A stretch of 64,000 bases of DNA, taken from assembly GCA_009760855.2 (NCBI GenBank), contig WPIO01000007.1:2675001-2739000 (forward strand). The letters are read 5' to 3'. This DNA is from Cristatella mucedo. Lineage: Eukaryota > Bryozoa > Phylactolaemata > Cristatellidae. Shown here in pieces: positions 12,389 to 33,679 of the stretch; position 1 is the stretch's first letter; the number at the start of each line of letters is the position of its first letter. The notes below the pieces were generated by a model. It had not been told where the DNA came from and made no database searches. It saw nothing but the letters and a program-made list of their open reading frames with translations. The position numbers were made by a program, and so were the translations under genes.

Positions 12389-13880
12389 ATACATCTTGCA
12401 TAATTATACCACAGAGCATTGCTGTAGAAGCAGCCCCAAACCATGACTCTGTGCCCCCAAACATTTTTTCATCAAATTTCTGTCTACGCAAGGCAATTAT
12501 CATTGAAGCCTTTATAGGAGAAATAACACAGTACTGCGCATATTTTTAGTTACCAAAGATGGATTTTTGCTCTAATCACCCCATTCGAGTTTTAACCAGT
12601 CATCGTTGGCTCACTGAGCGCTCTCGCCCCAGCCCTCTTCAAACTATCCTCTTTATGCTTGACTGTCAGAACTGGATTCTTTTTTTCGTTCCGAGAAAAC
12701 GAACCTCGTTCATCGTTTATCTAGTCGGAGCCTGTTCGTATCCCCACCAAATAGCTTACAAGTAGCAGTATGCAGGCTTTGATCACGAGCCCTCGCAAGA
12801 ATGAAATAATGCCAAAAGATTCACTCTTCATCAGTTCGTCCTAGCGACTTTAGTGGCGTGCAGGCCGCCAGGTCTCGTTGCGCTATCGTTGCTACCTGTC
12901 TTACCCATCTTCTTCAGGTTGCACCTCACTTAAGTCTCGCCAATTCGAAATTGTATAGCCATGGAAATGTTACCGAGCCACAGTTAGAGAAAAGCCCACA
13001 TTTAGGCCTTCGTAAAGGCAGTCAACTGAATAGTCGAAAGCGTACCGGTTGGCAACAGTTTGAGGTTAGGAAATATGCATTGCCGGATATACACTGTTGT
13101 TTTCACACTATTATACATGTCCCGAGTGCATCCAAAATGGACGACGAAGTCATTTTTCAAAGCACTTTAAAATGGGGAATTAGTCATTTTTAAATGGATT
13201 TCAATGGGAGGATGGCGTTTTCTTTCGTTATTTTCCTTTGTACGAGGGTTTATGAAAACGCAATCGTGAAAGGCATTGTGCTATCTTGGCGCATTCGTTC
13301 TTTGTGCTTCGGTGTAAAGTTTCGCGGTCGAATGCGTAGTGCTCATAAATAGGGGACCGCTGATACTTTTTCGATTTTATATATATATATATATCGCGAC
13401 CTGAGGCGCCCAGTTCTGTCGATGGAGCCGTCCAGCACTTTTCTGTCGGAAGAGCCCCAAACCCAAGGGTCAGCGACACGCGCAGTATGAATAATGCGAA
13501 AACCAGAAAACCCAAGGGTCACGCTCGAAACAGCTGTTTGCTAAAGCAAACGCGAAGACAGCTATGGCCACCGGTTAGCAAGACCTCGGGCAAAGAACGC
13601 AATAAATAGCGTGCACTAACTCTTGCCCTGGTAGTCACGTATTGAAACAAAAAGCTGGCAAATTCAGAGGGGTAAAAGTAAAAGTAAAAGCTTATCGGAA
13701 CGTGACACTACTAGGCTAGAGCAACAGCGGTCGAGAGGTGATTGGGAGCTAGAGATAACATCTGATAAAAAGTGAGAGTGGCAGCGAAATAAAAGAGGGC
13801 GTCCGCCGGGGAGGGGGAGAAGTGAGGGCGTAGGCCAGTAGGCTCTGGACACGCCCATCCGCAGGCACTATCCATTCCGG
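12389..13880. other. No supported gene; short (TA)9
   Basis: No ORF with a recognisable product. A (TA)9 tract lies at 13,377-13,394. A small gtaaaa-type tandem (taaaagtaaaagtaaaag) lies near 13,675. Confidence 0.5.
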
Positions 13881-14541
13881 AGCGTTGCACGTGATAGTCT
13901 GATGGGCAGATTAGGCGGGCCTACGGGCTTTGAATGGGCCCGGCCTCCCGTTCGGACGCCGGCGTGTTCAGTGGCGGTGCTCTGCTTTTATTCTCAACAA
14001 AGAATGGATTTGCACGGGACACTATGGCTGCACAGAAAAGAAAGAAGAATAGAAAGAGTCTAAAAACGGGCGGCTCGCGTCTGGACTCGGCATTGTCCCT
14101 GTCTCCCGCGTCTGGTCGCAGTTCATCCGAGATCCGGGTCGCCGGGCAATAGCCGGGATTCTCTCTCGCTCGACTTAGGGCAGCTTTCACCCGGCGTCGA
14201 GCTTGCTGGCTCTCGCTCGGACGTCCGCTGTTGGCCCGGTGGTCGTCCGGCGGTGCCGCCTCGTCACTCGCAGACCGGCCCGGCGTACCGGCCGCGTTTG
14301 GATAAGCTCGGATATCGGCCGGCGCGGCTCTTCGACGTCTTGCTTCAACTTCCGGTGGCCGTCGCGTTCGAGTGGAACTCGAGCAAGCGCGAGAGCAGCC
14401 GAAACTCGCCGTACCGGCGTCGCATTGCCCTCCAGCCGCCGAGGCTACTTGTGCTCGTGCGCGACAGCGGATTAGTCTCGCCGCCACCAGCAGCAGCCGC
14501 CGCCGCCGCCTCGGGGGCGCTCGGCTCCGGCACCTCGTGCC
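13881..14541 (+). promoter_or_regulatory. CpG-rich presumed promoter/5' UTR of the semaphorin gene
   Basis: Composition changes sharply to GC- and CpG-rich sequence immediately upstream of the semaphorin start codon. I see no clear TATA box, and the transcription start cannot be fixed. The 270-codon open frame on the opposite strand (13,921-14,733) is a by-product of low stop-codon density here. Upstream ATGs exist, so the 5' leader may be spliced. Confidence 0.45.
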
Positions 14542-25032
<10,491 letters not shown>

Positions 25033-26220
25033 CGGCCGCTGGCGGCTGCAAAGGCGGAGGCCGATCGGAGGACGCTGGCGCCTGAGCCTGAGCGCAGGCT
25101 GTGGCGGCGCAGGACGACTGCAGTCGTCATCGTTCAAGTGCCCCACGTCCCCTTCCGGATGCCGGCTCTCGTGCGCGCGCGAGCCGGCATCGCCTTCTGG
25201 CGACGCCGTCGATTGCTCGGCAGCGAGTCGAAGCAGCTCACAGCCGAGTCGCCCACGATGCTGACGTCGCTACTGCCGCCCAATCGGCCTCGTCGACAGG
25301 AAGCTCAACCCGACGGAAACCGAAGAGAAGAGAGATGCAGCGGCAGCGTTTTCGATGCTGCTCCCGGGTGCATGCCGAGGCAGCAGCAGCAGCAGCCGTT
25401 GAGCGCCGTGCACGGAGTTCAGGGTTCAGGGGCCGGGAACCAGCAGCAGTCCGGCGATCGGCGGGCAGAGTTCCGCCGCCGGCCGGCCGGCCACCGTAGC
25501 ACGCTCGTGCCTGGCGATCGCATCACACGAGAGCTCGGTTTGCGGTGGGCAGGGCCGTCGGTGGCGCCCGCCTCAGTAGCTCGCGGCGGCTGCTGCGCCG
25601 ACCGCACGCTCGTTGCCGCGCTTGATTGGTTAGTGCGATCGTGCAGCGGGGAAAGTGCAATGTCGACGACCCGAGCCGGCAGCCGGCCATATGAGCTGAG
25701 CGGCCATGCGCGGGTCGGCGTGGCTGATGCCACTGCGCACGCGCTCGGTCGACGAGGCGTTGCTGCTGCTCACTGTCGCTGTCAGCGATATTCTGCATGC
25801 TTGTATGCGTGCATAGGACGACGACACCGCTGTCTTCCGGCTTTTCGAAACGCCGATGACCGTGACACACGAACCACGTAACACACGTAACCCACGGGGG
25901 AACGAAAATCGTGGTCGCCGCTTCGAGAGAGCGAGGCCTCGGTGAGGCCACACTTGAGAGTGGTGCGGTTCGGATGCTGCAACCTCGGGCCGGCTCGAAG
26001 CTGTTCGCACTTGCACGCATCGCTTCGAGTCGGACCGAGGTTGCAGCGGCGGCTGCTGCCAGCAGCAGCGGAGGCAGCTGCAACCGCACGATGCTGCTTT
26101 CAGCTGCTCTGTCCCCTTTTATCTTTTTTTTAACACGTGGCCATGCCTGTTTGCAAGTTTTCAACGCCTTATCGAGATTTATTTTTATACAGCAGGCAGC
26201 GGCAAGCGTTTTGCAATAAA
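25033..26220 (+). other. Presumed semaphorin 3' UTR, with open frame to 25,881
   Basis: GC-rich sequence after the TGA. The semaphorin frame stays open for 282 codons until 25,881. By hand count, 64 of the first 80 codons end in G or C, against 48 of 80 with G/C at position 2. There is a small CAG run (QQQQQ) at about 25,380. I recognise no domain. By default this is untranslated. Confidence 0.5.
26215..26220 (+). terminator. Candidate poly(A) signal
   Basis: AATAAA about 1.18 kb after the semaphorin stop, in locally AT-richer sequence. It is the first canonical hexamer downstream on this strand. Confidence 0.5.
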
Positions 26221-27481
26221 ACTCGTTCCGCGTCTAACCGAGCGTAATGTCGTTCTTTTTTCCAAAAGCAGCGCTTCCCGCTGCTGCTTGCAATTGGCCT
26301 CTTTTATCACATGGCTCCCAGCATGCTGTGCTTAGTGACGACGGCTCGTCTTGCAGTCGTCCTGCGTCGAGCTAAGTGGCGTCACTTACACTCGACAGTC
26401 GATATCGCTTGGATGGCCTACTTGTCTCATTCTTTCGGACAATTTCGTTTTGAATTCGACTTCAGCAGCTCACCGAGCTTGCAACAACCTCCGGCAGGAA
26501 GCCGTCGGTGAGTGGTTGGTGTGCTGCGAGGGTGCGGGCAGCTAGCTGCCTGTGGCCGTCACTAAAGGCTCAAGCCCTCAGGCCTGCCTCGGCCTCTGGC
26601 TCGTTCTGCACTCGGTCAGCTGCCCGGCTGGGCATCGTAACGGAGAGCGAACAGGATTGCGGTTGCATCTCAGTAGGCAGCTCCTCGACTGGTGGAGTGC
26701 TTCATCGCTGCTGCTGCCCACAGATACTGCAGCTGACTGATACTGCAGCTTAGTTGGCTTCGACGAGAAAGAGAGAGGGAGAGAGTTGACCCCGAGAGCT
26801 CTTTACTGAAGGAATGCCCCACTCCTGATGCCAGGTCGGAAGGACGGCAGCGTGCATCCTGCATGATGTGCAGACCCTTCCTTTTTTCAGATGTTCCTTT
26901 TCCTATCGTGAGCGCTTGTGCGCGCGCGCCCTCGCGCTAAATGCCGAGCTATTCGGTTGCTGTGTCAGTGGTGCCAGGTTGTGAGGCTCTCACCCGGAAC
27001 CCGCGTGAGGGCAGTGTGCATGTATTCGACGACACGTGACTCACATGGCTGACTGGTATGAAGGAACCCCACTTGCGACGAGGCTTGGTCAGACCGGGCC
27101 GACCAACTGCAGCACCAGTCGGCTGCACGCATGCGTGCAGTGCCTGTGCCTCGGCCAACCGCCTTCACCACCGCCCGGCGGACGCACGCTGGCCCACTCC
27201 GGCGACTCCTGTGTCTTCTTCCGCATGATGCTGACTGTCGGACGATTCTCGTTGGCTGCCAAGCTAATGGCAGCGAAAGTGGTCTATAGTGCAAAGGGCA
27301 AGGGCAGGCATGTGCCGACGCACTTGGACCGAAAGAACGACTTGCTTCGAACTCGCCGGCTTCATTCTGCACCGGAGCAGAGTCACTGCTGGACTGACCA
27401 TTGGCTAGCCTGTATCACCGGCCGGCACCGTGTCGGCCATTGTTTTCTTCGGCACCTTGCTTTGTTACCCGGTTGTTGTTA

Positions 27482-27487
27482 AATAAA
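27482..27487 (+). terminator. Second candidate poly(A) signal
   Basis: AATAAA in ttgttaaataaacagtgg, where the GC-rich block briefly becomes AT-rich. It is a possible distal 3' end for the semaphorin transcript. Confidence 0.3.
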
Positions 27488-28041
27488 CAGTGGGCAGAAA
27501 AGCTTGCTTTAATGTAGCTGTTATATTGTAGCCGCTTGTCCAGGTAGCACTAACTAAGCTGCTAAACTTGTTTAATGAACTTGCTACTTTTGTGACGTGT
27601 TTCAATGGTCCGCTGCAACATTGAGCAAAGTGCTAATCAGCATCGACTGTGCCTAGTTTAATAAACAAGCGACTGCTCTGAGCAGTCTGCTCTCTGAGAT
27701 AACACGAAGTGAAGTGCTTTGCCTTGCGTGCTGTGCTATGCTCCGGCCAGCACGCCCAGCCCCGGGCTCACTCGGCCGAATCACTGGCTGCCTGCCTGCC
27801 TGCCGAAGGCTGCACCGAACGCGTGCGTGCAGCCTCAGGACAGCGAGCGCCGGATGCTCAGCTGCAGCCGCGGGCTGCTGCTCTGCCACCATCACGCCGA
27901 GTTAGCCCTCGGCGTTTAGCTGAGCAGAGGTGCCAGGTGGGCGCCTAAACTAGCTGAGAGGTCACCTCCGGGTCAGCAGCAGAGGCTGCTGCTCGGCCGG
28001 AAGCGCTGGCTCCCTCGATGCGTCTGCTCGGGCTGCCGCGC

Positions 28042-28080
28042 CTTTGTACATGCGGCTGCTGTGCCGCCGCATGTACAAAG
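28042..28080. repeat. Perfect 15-bp inverted repeat with 9-nt loop
   Basis: Arms ctttgtacatgcggc (28,042-28,056) and gccgcatgtacaaag (28,066-28,080), loop tgctgtgcc. No mispairs. Confidence 0.9.
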
Positions 28081-28339
28081 CTGCAACTGTTCAACCGAAT
28101 CAAAGAAACTTGAGTCAGGTTCACGGCCGGATGAGTTTTCAAACCCTGTCGAAACAGGCTCTGAGTGCCGGCCTGAGCTCTTCCCTGATGGGGCTGCGCG
28201 TTGGCGGCTGCCTGCTGCCCTTTTTTTGGGATGGAGGGAGGGAGAAAGGGGACGAACACTGTCCAGAAAAGAGCTCAACGCATGCCGGTCCTTCAGCAGG
28301 AAGATTGAAATCAGTGCTTCAAGTATGTAAGGCTGCCCT

Positions 28340-28450
28340 GGCTTGGCCTACGGGTTAGGGTGCTAGCTTGTGATGATGGAGGTCAAGGTGAATACATTTG
28401 ATGATCGAGGTCGTAGGCTCGAGTCCTTTGGCATACGTGAAGAGCACGGA
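28340..28450 (+). mobile_element. SINE-B copy, long subfamily, lacking its 3' end
   Basis: Begins tggcttggcctacgggttag (A-box region), continues with ggtcaaggtgaatacatttg and gaggtcgtaggctcgagtcc, and stops at cgtgaagagcacgg. At that point the X/SINE/LINE-A composite begins. The usual LINE-like tail is missing. Confidence 0.75.
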
Positions 28451-29456
28451 TACAGTTTGAAGTGATGTCCTGTGGGTCCGTTTAGGCCTGAGTACCTTAC
28501 ATTTGAAAAGTTCACCACGAACGCTCGGTTCGGGTGGTCGGGTTTTTCAAAAAATATCATTTTGGTTTGGCCCAGTGGTTAAGGTGCTCTCCCCGATCAA
28601 GATCTGGCCAAGGTCGTGGGCTTGAGCCCCATTGCGTGTGTGATGCGCCTGAATAGAGATTAGGTTCTCTTAGGGCGCTATACAAATGAATTATATTTAT
28701 ATATTTATTTTGAGCTCGATGTAATACTTCCGGTGTAAGTAGGTCTTACAAAATAGTTGTATTTACCATGTTCCGTTCATCTGCTAACCACCAAAACTTG
28801 GGATTGCATTTACAACTAGTTTGTCTTTTAACTGGCATATCTCCAAAACCTGAAATTGTTTGACCGTTTTCGAAATTTGTCTGAGGGTGGGGAGTTATCC
28901 CCACCCCTTATAGGAGTTATCTCCTTCACTGCACATGAGCGCGTGTCTCCTTTGCTAAAAGAGCTAGGATGGATGCCGGTTGAGCAACGGATACAGACCA
29001 AAGTTTTTACGCTGACACTCAAGGCCCGCCACGGCTGGGCTCCTTCGTACCTAGCTGAACTGCTGCATCAGTTTCAGCCTGTTCGCACCCTCAGGTCCTG
29101 TGTGGACAATAAATTAGCTGCTCCATTCCTCCGCTTAAAGACCGTTGGCCACAGAAGCTTTAGCTCTGCAGGTCCTAGACTGTGGAACTCGCTTCCACAA
29201 TTCTTACGAAACGGCAACTGCTCTCCTACTGCCGACTATGGCTCATCCTTTTCAGCGGTCCTGAGCAGCTACTTCAATGCTACTCACTACTTCAACTGCT
29301 CTCCTGACTCTGCTATGCTTCCCACTTTCTCTTTGTTGCGTGAGACGAAGTCTGTTGGCTACCGAATGCATACCGAAAGCCGTAACACTCACATGGTCTT
29401 CATGACTTTGTGGAGTTACAGACGGAGATGCATTACATTACATTACATTAAAGGGG
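28451..29456 (+). mobile_element. Composite repeat copy 1: X + SINE-B + LINE-A 3' part
   Basis: Contains in order X-family sequence (28,451-28,555), a full SINE-B (28,563-28,700), more X-family sequence (to about 28,900), and the LINE-A ORF2 end with 3' UTR and (ACATT)n tail. The reverse complement at 55,138-56,165 has the same order and the same junctions. The LINE-A part reads KELGWMPVEQRIQTKVFTLT through LWNSLPQFLRNG in one frame. Confidence 0.85.
28563..28700 (+). mobile_element. SINE-B copy, short subfamily
   Basis: A box perfect (tggcccagtgg in ggtttggcccagtggttaag). The B-box region is cgtgggcttgagcccc, followed by gcgcctgaatagagattagg and the LINE-B-like terminal end (ttctcttagggcgctataca). 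It lies within repeat X, as shown by the SINE-free X copy at 40.3-40.6 kb. Confidence 0.88.
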
Positions 29457-29667
29457 AGTTCACCGGTTGCAAAATGTATCCTCTTCAGCTTCTAGGGCTG
29501 GAGCTGGAGCTCATTCACAGATGCCGGATCTGGGATCTGGGATCTGGCGCCGACTGACGCAGGTAACTGGCGCATTGCCACGGCATGCCTCAGGTTTCCG
29601 GCTTTCGCAACATGCCGAAGCGGCTATCTAGAGTCTAGATACTCGGAAGAAACTAGGTCTGTCCGGA

Positions 29668-29812
29668 TTCTAGACTACCAGTGGTTAAGGTGCTTGCCCC
29701 GACCGAGGCCAAGATGAATTCGGTTGATTATCGAGGTCGTGCTCGAGCTCCGTGGCAGATGAAGAGCTCCTGAATAGAGATTAAGATTTCTAAGGGATGC
29801 TGTACAAATTAA
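29668..29812 (+). mobile_element. SINE-B copy, long subfamily
   Basis: ccagtggttaaggtgcttgc, then aggccaagatgaattcggtt, tcgaggtcgtgctcgagctc, cctgaatagagattaagatt and gatgctgtacaaatt. The tail runs into a compound microsatellite. Confidence 0.78.
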
Positions 29813-29814
29813 CA

Positions 29815-29885
<71 letters not shown>

Positions 29886-29886
29886 G
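29813..29886. repeat. (ACGC)n(CA)n(TA)n compound microsatellite
   Basis: Three adjacent runs directly abutting the SINE-B tail. Confidence 0.95.
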
Positions 29887-30226
29887 GTTATATGGTAGGG
29901 GGAACTTACTTACTAAGAAGCTTGGAAGTAATGAGTAAAGTCTACTCTTTGGCTAGGCCCTAGGGAGGCGATAACCTGACAGTTGACTTAGTGTTGGGGC
30001 ACTGACATGCAATGCATATGCAATGCCCCCTAAGAGAACTCAATCTGCTGATATCAAGGTGGACTGCCCAGGATGTAAGGTGCTCTGAACTACGATTGAC
30101 ACTTGCTAAATGACCTACCAAAGCAATGGTTGCCACAGCCATGCTGCATAGCACTCTCTATCGGTTGTCACGCTTGCCATTTTTATTCCGATATCATCCG
30201 TGCTCGTCCGTGATCAATGTCGTCCT

Positions 30227-30283
30227 ACACACACACACGCACACACACACACGCACGCACGCGCACGCACGCACGCGCGCGCG

Positions 30284-30314
<31 letters not shown>

Positions 30315-30318
30315 GTAT
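30227..30318. repeat. (CA)n(CG)n(TA)n compound microsatellite
   Basis: CA, GCGC and TA runs in the same order as at 29.8 kb. No SINE is recognised directly upstream here. Confidence 0.92.
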
Positions 30319-30779
30319 ATGTATGTAACTGCCGGTGGAGCTTGCAAAAAGAAGACGTCGGTTAGCTCGAAGCTCCTAAAGGTTCTTGGACGAAAAGATC
30401 TTGAACGAACAATAGAAAGAAAGTAATATGGCCAAACACAACCTAATTGGCATTTCCGGTCACATAGATATGCTGCTTTATCAGTGGATTCAGGGCTGCC
30501 GACAACCTCAGGTTCAGAATCCGAGGCAGGGCGGTCGACGTACGCTTTCCATGAATAAGTTCACTCCTTTTTTTCTTGAAGGTTTAAATTCTTCTGCAGC
30601 ATTTTCTGCAGCTGGACTTGGTGTAGTCACTGATCAAGCAACTAATCAGTAGAACATGGGAGTGTCGTAATACCACTACTGCTGTTGCTACTACTATTAC
30701 TACTGCTATTCATACTACTAACATTAATACTACCAATACTACTAATGCTACTAATAAGTCGAATACATATCGCCCAAAG

Positions 30780-30900
30780 AGAGCCAAATCTTTATATGCT
30801 TATTATCATAATGATGATAATAAAATAACACATAGTTTGTGAAGCATCCTTAGAGAGATTAGTTTCTATTCTGGTGCTTTACAACTCTTTAGCTAGAAGT
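30780..30900 (-). mobile_element. LINE-B-like 3' end fragment
   Basis: An ATAATGATGATAATAA tract, then gtgaagcatccttagagaga and ctggtgctttacaactc, the diverged antisense LINE-B terminus. Confidence 0.5.
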
Positions 30901-32835
30901 AAGCCAACTTGACATGGGAGAAAATGGGCCCTTCTAATGACAAGTTATTGTATAATAGTAGGCCTAGATTATGGGCCGACGTTGTTGCTAGAAAGATTAA
31001 GGCTAGCTGCACCTATCTTGACGGTTAGGTCTTCAACTTTTCATCGTCTTACTAGGCTTCAGGAAGTTAGCAGCCGGAGCCAAGCAAATGCGAACGTCGC
31101 CGATGTAGACTGCAATGGACTTGAATCGAATGAGGTTCAACGCCCTGAAGGGTAGGAGTTTAGGTACAGCTGGGTTCTTCACATCGCTGTGCTAGAGAAG
31201 CAGTTACCTGTTAAGGGCTAATGTGGCACGCACCACTGACTAGCCGAGAGCTGCCACTCTCAATCACTAGCGAAAGAGCTGCAGCTGGGCTGCCATACGA
31301 ACTGGGCTGTCTTAGAAACAGGTGACCTTCGTTGCCACTGGAACTGTGCACCCTTTTGGAGCAATCCGTACCGACCGTTTGCTTCTTCTTCATGCACCTG
31401 GTCAATTCCAAAAATGGTAACGTGGAGCACAGCCAGAAAAAAAACAAGCCAGCCGGAAAGAGGCTTTGGCTGTGTGGCTGATCGGCTGGTAAGCCTGAAT
31501 TACGACTTTGGTGCAGCATCCGGCTGCTTTCATCCTGTGATTGATTGTACGTCTTGGGCTGCCACCGGCAGCATTCCAGCGTCAGATGCCTTACTCTGTT
31601 TAGCTCGTCAGCTGCTCATGCTGAGAGTACCTGCTCGGAGAACACTTGATCGACGAAAGTCTGGTCGCGAGCACCGCTGCAATCGAGCCTACTCTTCAGT
31701 AGGCTAAAGCACAGGAAGAATCGCTGTGACAGGTATTAGCCAAATCAGTGCTCCTGGCAGTTTTATTCAAGCAGAAATGGTCTCTTTCAGGAACAGAATT
31801 AAAGGCAGATCCGCCGGTAGTAAAGGCAGAAATGCCACACTTCAGTTTCCGGTGAAGACAGCAGACAAGGAAACCATCTCTAGTCAGGCCAGCAATGCCG
31901 AGGAAGCTGCAAATCCTATTAACTCCCTGCCATTGGCTGGAGGCCATGAACAGGCTTTTAAGTTGACAACTTGAATGGTGATGAAGCTTGCTCATGCTAA
32001 CCATGCTTGCTTATGCCAGCTTGTGTTTGCAATCGCAGAGAGGCCGGCTATCAGGTCAGCTGATCTCTACCGACGAAACTCTGTCTGGAGGCCAAGGCCA
32101 GCTGAGAGGGAGCCTCCTTGCTTAGAGGGCTAGGTTAGCTGCAGATGAATCTCTGCTCTTTCCAGTGCTGCGCTGTTGGCTGAGTGACTGAGCTGCAGTT
32201 ATCGCGAAGCCTTCCTGACAAGGGCAACCCCACAGTTGATCTACCGGCTAAAGACTCGCACCTGACCGCCTAATATGATAAGGCCTACGAATGAACCAAT
32301 CGTTGGCTTATCAAGGCTGTTAAAAGCTGCCCAACGTTCTGCTGTCAGATCCGACTGAGTGGCAAGGAAACTCGTCACAGCTTTACGCGTATCCAGCTAA
32401 ATTTGCCGTGGACTTGGATACTAAACTCTTTGCAAGTCTCAAAACATATGCATCAGATAGTGCGTGTCACATGTTGTTAACCAAGCAACGAATTCAAAGT
32501 TGACCCAATTTGTTCTGCACCAAGACAAAGCCAGACGATTGAACTGCTTTGCAACATCCACTGTTCAGAGCTATGCAATGGTTCATTAAGGAGCTTCACA
32601 CATCCACACGACCTAGTCACGGCTTTAATCTCCTCCAGGTAGTATGAGCTTGTAGAAAACCAGACAAACGGCTCAAGGAATTCATGTTTCAATACGGTGA
32701 ACTGGCTAGCCGTCGACTGCACGTAATCTAACATTACAAATGAATGACAAGCTCGGCATTTCCTGTCGGGTTTTGCTTGAGCTAGCCTTTCTTAACTTCA
32801 TCTGGTGGGTTACAAAAATCATTCTGCGACGAGTG
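30901..32835. other. No supported feature
   Basis: About 1.9 kb with only short ORFs and no repeat signature recognised. A degenerate (ACT)n-like stretch lies just upstream (about 30,665-30,760). Confidence 0.5.
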
Positions 32836-33443
32836 TCATATTCCAAAGCGACCTCTCGTTAGACGACCTTATCAGCTTCACAGTCAAATCCACCTATTTT
32901 CAGCTTCATAACAATGCTAAAATTCGGGCTTGTTTAGATAAGGATACCACGTCCAAGTTGGTCCATACATTCGTGACATACCGTCTCGACTTCTGCAACT
33001 CACTGCTTACTGGCCTCCCAGCATGTGCGATAAGGCGGTTGCAGCTGGTGCCAAACTCTGCAGCTAGGCTTGTCTGTCGTGAACGTCACAGTTGCCACAT
33101 TACTCCACTTCTCGCCGACCTGCACTGGCTACCAGTGAGGCAACGGATTGACTTCAAGGTTGTGTCGCTCACTTTTAGGTCCCTTCATTCTATGGCTCCA
33201 GCCTATCTCTCAGATGTACTACCCCATCAGGCCAAGCATTGTACCACCCGCTTTTCGGAATCCAACAGTCTAGAAATACCTCGTACAAACCTTAAATCCT
33301 TTGGAGACCGTGCATTTAGTTCGTATGCTCCAAAAGCCTGGAACTCCCTCCCGACCTGCGTCAGAACATCCCCTGACCTGACCACATTTAAAAGGAACTT
33401 AAAAACACACCTATTTAGGGCAGTATTTAGTGGATCCCTGTGA
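32829..33443 (+). pseudogene. LINE-B ORF2 C-terminal fragment
   Basis: About 200 codons, all downstream of the RT catalytic motifs: the GVIFQSDLSLDD block, then SRLDFCNSLL-like, SAARLVCRER, HITPLLADLHWLPV, APAYLSD, PRTNLKSFGDRAFSSYAPKA and WNSLPTCVRTSPDLTTFKRN. It ends FSGSL. These are hallmark blocks of CR1/L2-type (Jockey superfamily) LINE proteins. With no endonuclease or RT core, the copy is dead. Confidence 0.9.
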
Positions 33444-33674
33444 TTCGTCCTTAATGTGCTGATGTGTGCTAACACTGTGCACGCTGCCACTAACCACATT
33501 TGCATGCTGACCCTGTACATGTCACCCCTAACCATATTATTCATTTTGTTTGTTTTTCAAGCATGATTTTACTTACCATTCAATTGCATGTCCCTTTGCA
33601 GCAAATGTAAAGCGCCTAGAAAGAGATTAAGTTCTGTGAGGCGCTTTATCAAGTGAATTATTATTATTATTATT
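32836..33674 (+). mobile_element. LINE-B copy, 5' truncated, uninterrupted end of ORF2
   Basis: Starts within ORF2 (gtgtcatattccaaagcgac), keeps the C-terminal frame open to TGA at 33,443, then the 3' UTR, terminal hairpin and (TTA)n tail. It lines up almost base for base with 49,670-50,524, so it is a relatively young copy. Confidence 0.93.
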
Positions 33675-33679
33675 CAATT

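Larger units (their letters stand above)
26221..28339. other. GC-rich downstream flank, no supported gene
   Basis: Open frames occur on both strands; the longest on + is 148 codons at 27,036-27,482. None shows a recognisable motif. A second AATAAA sits at 27,482-27,487 and could mark an extended 3' UTR. A perfect hairpin lies at 28,042-28,080. Confidence 0.45.

Noticed and set aside
25523-26164. 213-codon frame on the minus strand
   Set aside because: Antisense to the semaphorin 3' region, with no recognisable motif.
27036-27482. 148-codon plus-strand frame ending near an AATAAA
   Set aside because: No motif, splice or codon-bias support; probably 3' flank. Kept only as a remark in the flank entry.
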